Positions 57,532-64,000 of a stretch of DNA of 64,000 nucleotides are shown piece by piece. The translations under genes were made by a program, and so were the position numbers. The notes beneath the pieces are model-generated. The model was not told the origin of the DNA. It saw only the letters and a program-made list of their open reading frames with translations, and ran no database searches. The stretch is from Bradyrhizobium sp. MOS003. GTDB lineage: Bacteria > Pseudomonadota > Alphaproteobacteria > Rhizobiales > Xanthobacteraceae. The number at the start of each line of letters is the position of its first letter. The stretch's first letter is position 1. The stretch lies in the NCBI RefSeq assembly GCF_003020125.1, contig NZ_PYFW01000004.1, positions 372,001 through 436,000 of the forward strand, read 5' to 3'.

Positions 57532-58329
57532 TCAGTGCCGGTACTGCGGCTCTTCCGCATCCAGTTGCCGGCGGATCGCGGCGAGATGCAGCCGGGCGGA
57601 TTCGGAATCGCCCTCACGCATCTGCCGGTAGGTTTCGGCCGCGATCGCAGGATCGACCGGCAGCACGTTCCGTCCCGTCGACATTGCCAGCACCTGCACC
57701 TCGGCGGCGCGCTCGAGATAATAGAGATCGTCCCAGGCTTCCGCGATGGTCGGGGCCAGCACCATCACGCCGTGATGCTTCATGAAGACGATATCGGCGT
57801 CACCCACCGCCGAGGCGATCCGCGCGCCCTCGCGGTTGTCGAGCGCGAGGCCGTTGTAGTCGCGGTCGACCGCGGTGCGGCCGTAGAATTTCAGCGCGGT
57901 CTGGCCGGCCCAGATCAAGGGCTCGCCTTCGGTCATCGACAGCGCCGTCGCATAGGGCATGTGCGTGTGGAACGCGACCTTGGCGCGCGGCAGCAACCTG
58001 TGCATCTCGGCGTGGATGTAGAACGCGGTCGCCTCCGGCACGCCCTCTCCGTCGAGCACGTTGCCGTGGAAATCGCAGATCAGCAGCTTCGAGGCCGTGA
58101 TCTCGCGAAAGGCATAGCCATAGGGATTGACGAGAAACAGATCGTCATGGCCGGGCACGACGGCCGAGAAGTGGTTGCAGATGCCCTCCTCGAAACCGTT
58201 GCGCGCCGCCATGCGGAAGCAGGCGGCGAGATCCTCGCGCGCGGTGCGGATCGCATCGGTGGCGAGGTCCGGCCGGTTCGAGCGGAATGGGGCGGGCGCG
58301 GGTGAAGAAGCGTGAAGGCTGTGCGCCAT
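57532..58329 (-). CDS. Class II aldolase/adducin family protein
   Basis: A 265-aa cytoplasmic zinc enzyme. GICNHFSAVVPGHDDLFLVN is the phosphate/substrate loop, zinc ligands are in VAFHTHMPYATAL (His121, His123) and the later MKHHGVMVLAP, and EATAFYIHAEMH carries the acidic residue. Substrate unknown; related proteins act on sugar phosphates or keto acids. The next gene upstream on the same strand is an SDR dehydrogenase, 95 bp away, so they may form one catabolic pair. Confidence 0.87.
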   Translation of the reverse strand: MAHSLHASSPAPAPFRSNRPDLATDAIRTAREDLAACFRMAARNGFEEGICNHFSAVVPGHDDLFLVNPYGYAFREITASKLLICDFHGNVLDGEGVPEATAFYIHAEMHRLLPRAKVAFHTHMPYATALSMTEGEPLIWAGQTALKFYGRTAVDRDYNGLALDNREGARIASAVGDADIVFMKHHGVMVLAPTIAEAWDDLYYLERAAEVQVLAMSTGRNVLPVDPAIAAETYRQMREGDSESARLHLAAIRRQLDAEEPQYRH

Positions 58330-58424
58330 GGCGATGGACACCTCTGTCGGTCGAAAGCTGTCCGCCTTGTACAAGGGCTGCGCCTGCGCGTCAGCCCCTG
58401 CGCGTGCCACCCTGCCCTGCGCGC

Positions 58425-59234
58425 TCAGGCCCGCCGCGGCACGCCGCCGGCATTCATGCCGCCGTCGATGACGAGCTCGCTGCCTGTGACGTAGCGCGAG
58501 GCATCGGAGGCCAGATACAGCACGCCCGAGGCGATCTCGGCAGCCTGTCCCGCGCGGCCGAGCGGGGTTGCGACCTTGGCGCGCTCCTCGGGATCGATCG
58601 GCGCGTTCTGGCCGGCACCGGTCGCCCCGGTCGGGATCTTGCCCCAGATCGGGGTGTCGATGATCCCGGGATGCACGGAATTGACCCGGATGCCGTCGCC
58701 GGCCGCCGCGCATTCCATCGCGATCGACTTGGCGAACAGCCGCACGCCGCCCTTGGTCGCCGAATAGGCCGACAGGCCCGGCGCGCCGCGCAGGCCCGCG
58801 AGCGAGGACATCATCACGATCGAACCGCCGCCATGCTTGCGCATCAGTGGCAGGCAATGCTTGACCGAGAGAAATACGCCGTCGAGATTGATCGCGTTCT
58901 GCTTGCGCCAGTCGGCGAGCGTCATGTCGACGATCGAGGGCACGGCGATGCCGATGCCGGCATTGGAGACCATAATATCGAGCCGGCCATAGCGCTTGGC
59001 GATGTCGCTGACGATGTCGATCCAGCGCTCCTCGCTGGTGACGTCCTGCTCCAGGAAGATCGCCTTGCCGCCGGCTTTTGTCACGCGCTGGGCGAGCTCG
59101 GGCCCGCGCAGCTCATCGATGTCGGTGATGACGACGGTCGCGCCTTCGCGCGCGAACAGCTCGACGATGGCCTCGCCGATACCCGAGGCGCCACCGGTCA
59201 CCAGCGCGACCTTGCCCTCAACCTGCCCTGCCAT
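58425..59234 (-). CDS. SDR family NAD(P)-dependent oxidoreductase
   Basis: A 269-aa classical short-chain dehydrogenase. TGGASGIGEAIVELF (cofactor loop), VSNAGIGIAVPS (NAG motif), Ser in IVMMSSLAGL, catalytic Tyr157 and Lys161 in LSAYSATKGG. Asp in VVITDIDE after beta-2 indicates NAD preference. Start ATG 59234 with AGGAG at ideal spacing decides against GTG 59240. Substrate not predictable. Confidence 0.9.
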   Translation of the reverse strand: MAGQVEGKVALVTGGASGIGEAIVELFAREGATVVITDIDELRGPELAQRVTKAGGKAIFLEQDVTSEERWIDIVSDIAKRYGRLDIMVSNAGIGIAVPSIVDMTLADWRKQNAINLDGVFLSVKHCLPLMRKHGGGSIVMMSSLAGLRGAPGLSAYSATKGGVRLFAKSIAMECAAAGDGIRVNSVHPGIIDTPIWGKIPTGATGAGQNAPIDPEERAKVATPLGRAGQAAEIASGVLYLASDASRYVTGSELVIDGGMNAGGVPRRA

Positions 59235-59326
59235 GTTCACTCCTTTTTTTTGTTACTTGGGCGACCTATTGTCTGCCGCATGATCCCGCGCAAACGCGTG
59301 CCCAGTTTATCGCGTCAGATCTTGCG

Positions 59327-61168
59327 TTATCTAATCACGGATGGCCCCTGGTCCGGTACCGCGACGTCAATGACACGGAATTGCACCCGCTCGGCGCCCT
59401 GGTAGCGATCGACCGAGAGCGAGCCGGCGACATGCAGTTGCTGGCCGCGGTTGGCAAGGAGCGCGTTGCCGAGCTTCTGGCCGATCGAGCGGAACGCGAT
59501 GCCGTTGACGATGGCGCCGTCACCCGACTTGAAGCGCAGACGTAGATGGGCCTGCCCAACCTCGTCGGCAAACACGAGCTGATGTGCCGGGAGCGCCAGT
59601 ACGGCTTCCGGATTGCCGCTGCCGAACGGACCGGCACGGTTCAGCGTCGCCGCAAGCTCCGTCGTCACGGCGCGCGCGGAGACCGCGCCGTCGATATAGA
59701 GCTCGTTGACGTGGCGCGCCTCGGCGACGTCCCGCGCCAGCGCGTTCTCGAGATAGGCGCGAAATTCGGCGAGCTTCTCTTTCCGGAGCGTCACGCCCGC
59801 GGCCATCGCATGGCCGCCGCCCTTCAGCAGAATGCCGTCAGTGACCGCCTGCCGCACGGCTTTCCCGATGTCGACGCCTGCGATCGAGCGGCCCGATCCG
59901 GTACCAATGCCGCCCGGCTCGAGCGCAATGGCGAAAGCGGGCCGCGAGAACTTTTCCTTCAGCCGGGAGGCAACGAGGCCGACGACGCCGGGGTGCCAGC
60001 CCTCGGACGCCGTGACGATGACGCCGAGCTTGTCCTCCAGCCCGATCGAGGCCAGCGCCTCGGCTTCGGCTTGCGCTTCGGCGGCCTGTTCGATGACGCG
60101 CCGCTCGCCGTTGAGGCGGTCGAGTTCGGCGGCGATCCGCGCGGCCTCGACGCTGTCGCCTTCGAGCAGCAACCGCACGCCGAGATCGGCCCGGCCGATG
60201 CGGCCGCCGGCATTGATGCGCGGCCCCAGCATGAAGCCGAGATGCCAAGCCTCCGGCGGCCCGTTCAACCGCGCCACATCCATCAGCGCGGTATGGCCGA
60301 CATGGTCGCGCCGCCGCATCGCGATCAGCCCCTTGGCGACGAAAGCGCGGTTGAGGCCGATCAGGGGCGCGACGTCGGCAACCGTCCCGAGCGCGACGTG
60401 GTGCAGCATGCCGAGCAGATCCGGTTCGGGCATTTCCGCATTCCAGAAACCGCGCTGGCGCAGTTCGCGATTGACCGCAACCAGCGTCACCAACACGAGC
60501 CCGACCGCGGCGAGATGACCGAGGCCGGAGAGATCGTCGAGCCGGTTCGGATTGACCAGCGCATCGACCGCCGGCAGCTCGGTGCCGGCCTGGTGATGGT
60601 CGATCACGACGACGGACATGCCGAGGCGCTTGGCTTCCGCCAGCGGCTCGATGCTGGTGGTGCCGCAATCGACGGTGACGAGCAGCGTGGCGCCCTTGGC
60701 CGCCAGCCCGCGGACCGCTTCGACGTTGGGGCCATAGCCCTCGAAAATGCGGTCGGGAATGTGGATCAGCGGATCGAGCCCGCAATGGCGCAGGTGCCAG
60801 GTGAGCAAAGCCGCCGAGGTCGCGCCGTCGACGTCGTAGTCGCCGAAGATCGCGACCTTCTCGCCCTTCATCGCCGCATCCGCGATCCGCTTCGCCGCGG
60901 CCTCCATCTCCGTCACGGTAAACGGGTCCGGCATGAGCTTGCGGATGGTCGGATCGAGAAAGTCGGGCACCGCGTCGATGTCGACGCCGCGGCCGGCCAG
61001 CACCCGGGCGAGCAGTTCGGGAAGCTGGTGCCGCTGCACGATCGCGAGGGCCTGGGCCGAGCCGCGCGCATCCAGCCGATCGCGCCAGAGCTTGTCGGTC
61101 AACGAGCGCGCGACGCCGAGGAAGGCCTGGGGCGATTCGACGGGCAAGGCTGTTGCGGGCGGCGTCAT
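59327..61168 (-). CDS. recJ: Single-stranded-DNA-specific exonuclease RecJ
   Basis: A 613-aa 5'-3' exonuclease of recombination and mismatch repair. DHH motifs in order: KVAIFGDYDVDGATSAALLT, VTVDCGTTSIEP, VVIDHHQAGTELP, then LGPRINAGGRIGRADLGVRL, and the DHHA1 motif KGGGHAMAAGVTLRKE; the C-terminal OB domain follows. ATG 61168 is chosen over GTG 61270. Monocistronic. Confidence 0.95.
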   Translation of the reverse strand: MTPPATALPVESPQAFLGVARSLTDKLWRDRLDARGSAQALAIVQRHQLPELLARVLAGRGVDIDAVPDFLDPTIRKLMPDPFTVTEMEAAAKRIADAAMKGEKVAIFGDYDVDGATSAALLTWHLRHCGLDPLIHIPDRIFEGYGPNVEAVRGLAAKGATLLVTVDCGTTSIEPLAEAKRLGMSVVVIDHHQAGTELPAVDALVNPNRLDDLSGLGHLAAVGLVLVTLVAVNRELRQRGFWNAEMPEPDLLGMLHHVALGTVADVAPLIGLNRAFVAKGLIAMRRRDHVGHTALMDVARLNGPPEAWHLGFMLGPRINAGGRIGRADLGVRLLLEGDSVEAARIAAELDRLNGERRVIEQAAEAQAEAEALASIGLEDKLGVIVTASEGWHPGVVGLVASRLKEKFSRPAFAIALEPGGIGTGSGRSIAGVDIGKAVRQAVTDGILLKGGGHAMAAGVTLRKEKLAEFRAYLENALARDVAEARHVNELYIDGAVSARAVTTELAATLNRAGPFGSGNPEAVLALPAHQLVFADEVGQAHLRLRFKSGDGAIVNGIAFRSIGQKLGNALLANRGQQLHVAGSLSVDRYQGAERVQFRVIDVAVPDQGPSVIR

Positions 61169-61447
61169 GGGTTGCAGTCGGTTTGAGGAACCTGCAATCG
61201 GCGGTATGGCGTCGGTCCGGCGTTGCAGGACGATTGACCCGAAATCCTCAGGGATTTGCAATCTCCGCACCGCACAAAGCGGTGGATTGCCGATTTGCCG
61301 CGTCGACTGACTATCATTTGGGCATTCCGCGGAACAGCAAATTAAGCAGGCGTTAGGCGGAATCTTCGAAAAAGAACTGTATTCGATCTGTCAGCGATTG
61401 GTCCGGTTTCGTTGCAGATCAGACCTCATTGCCAAGGGAAGCCCCCG

Positions 61448-62524
61448 ATGTCTACTGCGCTGGGTCTGAAGGCCAAGCCGATCGCCACCGAACCCGCTGA
61501 GGACGATTCCGACATTTCCGCGCTGATCAACCGCCTGACCGCGGAGGTCAACCAGATCGCGGTCGACAAGACCAAGTCGATCCAGCAGATCACCAACCAG
61601 ATGAAGATGCTGGCGCTGAACGCGCTGATCGAAAGCTCGCGCGCCGGCGCGCAAGGCGCGGGCTTTGCGGTGGTGGCGCAGGAGGTGCGCGGCGTCGGTC
61701 AGCAGGTCGAGACCATCGCCCGCGAACTCGAAAGCCAGTTGACGAAGCGGACCGGCGATCTCGTCTCCTCGATCGAGCGCATGAGCCAGCGTTCGCGCGG
61801 CGAACGCATGATGGATCTGTCGCTGAACGCAATCGAACTGATCGACCGCAACCTCTATGAACGAACCTGCGACGTGCGCTGGTGGGCGACCGATTCCGCG
61901 GTGGTCGATTGCGCCGCCTCACCCGACGCTGCGGCCGTCTCCCACGCCTCGCAGCGCCTGGGCGTGATCCTCGGGGCCTACACCGTCTATCTCGACCTCT
62001 GGCTCTGCGACCTCGACGGCAACGTCATCGCCAACGGCCGTGCCGACCGCTTCCGCGTCGTCGGCCAGAACGTCGCGCACACCAGATGGTTTCGCGAGGC
62101 AAAGGGCTTGCGCTCAGGTGACGACTACGTTGCCGGCGACGTCGAGAACCAGCCGTTGCTCGCGAACGCACAGGTCGCGACCTATTGCGCCAGCGTCCGC
62201 GCCGGCGGCCAGGCCAACGGCGCGCCGATCGGCGTGCTCGCCATCCATTTCGATTGGGAGCCGCAGGCCCGCGCCATCGTGCAGGGCGTGCGCGTCGGCG
62301 ACAGCGACAAGGCCCGCGTTCTGCTGGTCGATTCGAATTTCCGCGTGATCGCGGCGTCCGACGGCCAGGGCATCCTCAGCGAGCGCATCTCGATCTCGCT
62401 GAACGGTCAGCGATCGGGCTTCTACCACGACCGCACCGGTGGGCTGATCGCCTTCCATGCGACGCCCGGCTACGAAACCTATCGCGGCCTCGGCTGGTAT
62501 GGCGTGATCGTCTGCGGTCCGTGA
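61448..62524 (+). CDS. Soluble methyl-accepting-type signalling protein with C-terminal Cache-like sensor
   Basis: A 358-aa protein with no membrane segment. Residues 30-110 are a short MCP signalling hairpin with tip NQMKMLALNALIESSRAGAQ then GAGFAVVAQEVRGVGQQVET. The remainder is a Cache-like ligand domain (WLCDLDGNVIANGRADRFRV, RWFREAKGLRSGDDYVAGDV, ARVLLVDSNFRVIAASDGQG). The order is the reverse of ordinary chemoreceptors, so it must sense a cytoplasmic ligand. The frame extends upstream to 61412, but ATG 61448 is preferred. Confidence 0.82.
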   Translation: MSTALGLKAKPIATEPAEDDSDISALINRLTAEVNQIAVDKTKSIQQITNQMKMLALNALIESSRAGAQGAGFAVVAQEVRGVGQQVETIARELESQLTKRTGDLVSSIERMSQRSRGERMMDLSLNAIELIDRNLYERTCDVRWWATDSAVVDCAASPDAAAVSHASQRLGVILGAYTVYLDLWLCDLDGNVIANGRADRFRVVGQNVAHTRWFREAKGLRSGDDYVAGDVENQPLLANAQVATYCASVRAGGQANGAPIGVLAIHFDWEPQARAIVQGVRVGDSDKARVLLVDSNFRVIAASDGQGILSERISISLNGQRSGFYHDRTGGLIAFHATPGYETYRGLGWYGVIVCGP

Positions 62525-62887
62525 TGCGGCAGGCTAGCTAAAAATGCGAAAACAACCCCATGCACAGTAGCCAGAGGGTTGTTTTCATTGATCTTTTCAG
62601 CTGAAGTTTCCGCCTGATTTCCCGAAGTTTTTGACACGACGGGCAAAACACTGGCAATCTACGATCATCGCCATAGTGTGTTGCGGCACGAGGGGATGCC
62701 CCTAGCGGCTTTGTGAAATTACACCCCGGCTTCTGAAGCATTTTTCGGCAAGCCGCGCCCGTTACGGGCAAGAGCCCGGCGCCCTTGTTCGAATAGAGTC
62801 GCTTCGCATCACGTTCATCGACGTGAGCGCGCGAATTTGCACTGGCATTGGCCATCTCGCGCACGTCACATATCAAGGAGACAGCCC
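62525..62887. other. 363-bp intergenic region with repeat element
   Basis: Begins with repeat copy B (62538-62572), followed by a second GGGTTGTTTTCA about 20 bp on and a stretch (62620-62800) without coding character. Nothing else identified. Confidence 0.4.
62538..62572 (+). repeat. 3'-UTR repeat element, copy B
   Basis: CTAAAAATGCGAAAACAACC continuing to CACAGTAGCC, the reverse complement of 39766-39801 with almost no mismatch. It starts 14 nt after the stop of the MCP-Cache gene, in the same orientation relative to its upstream gene as copy A. Confidence 0.65.
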
Positions 62888-63631
62888 ATGAAGATCGTCG
62901 TGATCGGCGGAACCGGATTGATCGGATCCAAGCTCGTGGCGCGGCTCAGGCAGCAAGGCCACGAGGCCGTGGCAGCTTCACCGAAATCAGGCGTCAATGC
63001 CGTGACCGGCGATGGCCTCGCCGCGGCACTGGCAGGCGCGGATGTCGTCGTCGACGTCGCCAATGCGCCGTCGTGGGAGCCCGCCGCCGTGCTCGAATTC
63101 TTCGAGCGGTCGAGCAGGAATTTGGTCGCGGCAGAGACCGCCGCAGCCGTCAAGCATCACGTGGCCCTGTCGATTGTCGGGACCGAACGGTCGCCCGATA
63201 ACGCCTATTTCCTTGCCAAGCTCGCCCAGGAGACGATCATCAAATCTTCCTCAGTCCCCTACTCGATCGTGCGCGCCACCCAGTTCTTCGAATTTCTCGG
63301 CGCCATTGCCGACATGGGTGCGCTCGACGGCAGGATCGTCGTTCCCTCGGCCTCGTTTCAGCCGATCGCGGCCGACGACGTCGCCGCTTGCCTTGCGGAG
63401 GTCGCAACGGGCCTGCCGCTCAACGGCACGATCGACATCGCAGGTCCCCAGAAGGCCCCCTTCAATGAATTCATCGCACGTCGCCTGAAGGCATCCGGCG
63501 ACACCCGACCCGTGGTTGGAAACCCGAAGGCGCCGTATTACGGCGGCCCGATTGACGACACATCGCTGGTCCCGCTCGGCGAGGCACGGCTCGGGGCAAC
63601 CCCGCTCGAAACATGGCTCGCACGCCTCTGA
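62888..63631 (+). CDS. NAD(P)-binding, NmrA/SDR-like protein
   Basis: A 247-aa atypical SDR. MKIVVIGGTGLIGSKLVARL is the GxxGxxG Rossmann loop; ADVVVDVANAPSWEP, HHVALSIVGTERSPDNAYFL and YSIVRATQFFEFLGAIADMG follow, as in NmrA-like reductases and redox sensors. No YxxxK catalytic pair is obvious, so a sensing role is possible. AAGGAG before ATG. A cupin gene follows 38 bp downstream. Confidence 0.85.
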   Translation: MKIVVIGGTGLIGSKLVARLRQQGHEAVAASPKSGVNAVTGDGLAAALAGADVVVDVANAPSWEPAAVLEFFERSSRNLVAAETAAAVKHHVALSIVGTERSPDNAYFLAKLAQETIIKSSSVPYSIVRATQFFEFLGAIADMGALDGRIVVPSASFQPIAADDVAACLAEVATGLPLNGTIDIAGPQKAPFNEFIARRLKASGDTRPVVGNPKAPYYGGPIDDTSLVPLGEARLGATPLETWLARL

Positions 63632-63669
63632 GACTGATGTTCACAAGACACCGCAGATAAGGAGCTCCC

Positions 63670-64000
63670 ATGCGCAGATTGCTGATCGCGACAGCGGTTT
63701 ATGCCGCATCATTGCTGACCGTCCACGCAGCCGAGCCGGCAGCGCCATTGGCGAAAGTCACGGTCGTGTTCGACCAGGCACTGCCCAACGCTCCCGGCAA
63801 GAGCATGAAGGGCGTGCTGGTCGAGTATGGTCCCGGAGGCTCGTCGCCGGCCCACATCCACGCGCCCTCCGCTTTCATCTACGCCACGGTGCTGGAAGGC
63901 GCGATCCGCAGTCAGGTCAATGACGGCCCCGCCAAGGTCTTTCACAAGGGAGAGAACTTTGCCGAACACCCCGGTGACCGCCACGGCATCAGCGCGAATG
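63670..64000 (+). CDS. Exported cupin-domain protein (partial at right edge)
   Basis: From ATG 63670 (GGAG upstream): signal peptide (LLIATAVYAASLLTVHAAEP), then the cupin YGPGGSSPAHIHAPSAFIYA (motif 1 with His) and GENFAEHPGDRHGISAN, where the window ends. It is related in layout to the cupin at 53709. Follows the NmrA-like gene by 38 bp, a likely operon. Confidence 0.8.
   Translation, partial: MRRLLIATAVYAASLLTVHAAEPAAPLAKVTVVFDQALPNAPGKSMKGVLVEYGPGGSSPAHIHAPSAFIYATVLEGAIRSQVNDGPAKVFHKGENFAEHPGDRHGISAN

Noticed and set aside
59546..61186. A 546-codon open frame on the plus strand
   Set aside because: Shadow of recJ, which carries all DHH motifs on the other strand.
61341..61372. GGAAC...CGTT upstream of the MCP-Cache gene
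   Set aside because: The spacer is 15 nt rather than 16-17, and the gene starts about 75 bp downstream. Too weak to call an EcfG promoter.

Overview
The window looks like chromosome of a Bradyrhizobium-type alphaproteobacterium (Rhizobiales). The supports are high GC with strong third-position bias, many short lineage-typical proteins (DUF6481, DUF3072, DUF2934, DUF3551-like, MXKDX-repeat), an NDUFS4-like complex I accessory subunit, an osmoregulated periplasmic glucan succinyltransferase (OpgC), EcfG-type promoters (GGAAC-N16-CGTT), LexA boxes of the alphaproteobacterial form (GTTC-N7-GTTC) and several families of short palindromic intergenic repeats. There is no CRISPR array, rRNA, complete insertion sequence or obvious prophage.

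Layout. 1-6.4 kb (minus): penicillin-binding protein 1C (runs off the left edge) behind a thioester alpha-2-macroglobulin. 6.8-11.2 kb: tRNA-Arg and a string of small stress, secreted and membrane proteins. 11.5-14.4 kb (plus): a complete three-gene TRAP transporter with overlapping genes. 14.5-20.3 kb (minus): a leucine degradation operon, ivd-mccB-mccA-hmgL, with a divergent AraC-type regulator (20.4-21.4 kb). 21.5-24.6 kb: DUF3551-like protein, Lrp/AsnC regulator and a frameshifted caspase-like gene. 24.7-30.5 kb: complex I subunit, OpgC, a translational-machinery-like protein, tRNA-Pro, DUF192, a double cold-shock-domain protein and a sirtuin.

30.7-38.9 kb is the accessory-looking part: about twenty very small genes, several repeats, candidate small RNAs, two LexA boxes and three of the four EcfG promoters. 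38.3-46.4 kb: glyoxalase I, GST, PilZ proteins, tRNA-Glu, acyl-CoA desaturase, a PrsW-type intramembrane protease and an HdeD-like protein. 46.4-47.7 kb: aroG (DAHP synthase) preceded by an attenuator with an aromatic-rich leader peptide. 48.1-51.0 kb: EF-P with the two enzymes of its beta-lysylation (epmB, epmA). 51-64 kb: M23 peptidase, DUF808, a MarR-controlled cupin/AhpD-like pair, lytic transglycosylase, class II aldolase and SDR, recJ, a soluble MCP-Cache protein, an NmrA-like protein and a truncated cupin gene.

The main functional themes are cell-envelope upkeep (pbpC/macroglobulin, OpgC, lytic transglycosylase, M23 peptidase), leucine catabolism, aromatic amino acid entry controlled by attenuation, EF-P modification, and a population of stress-regulated microproteins. 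The strongest candidates for new biology are the aroG attenuator (leader peptide with a Tyr-Phe-Trp-Tyr-Phe-Ser-Tyr run and mutually exclusive hairpins, apparently on a leaderless transcript) and two microprotein loci that carry LexA boxes, one of them sharing bases with an EcfG promoter.
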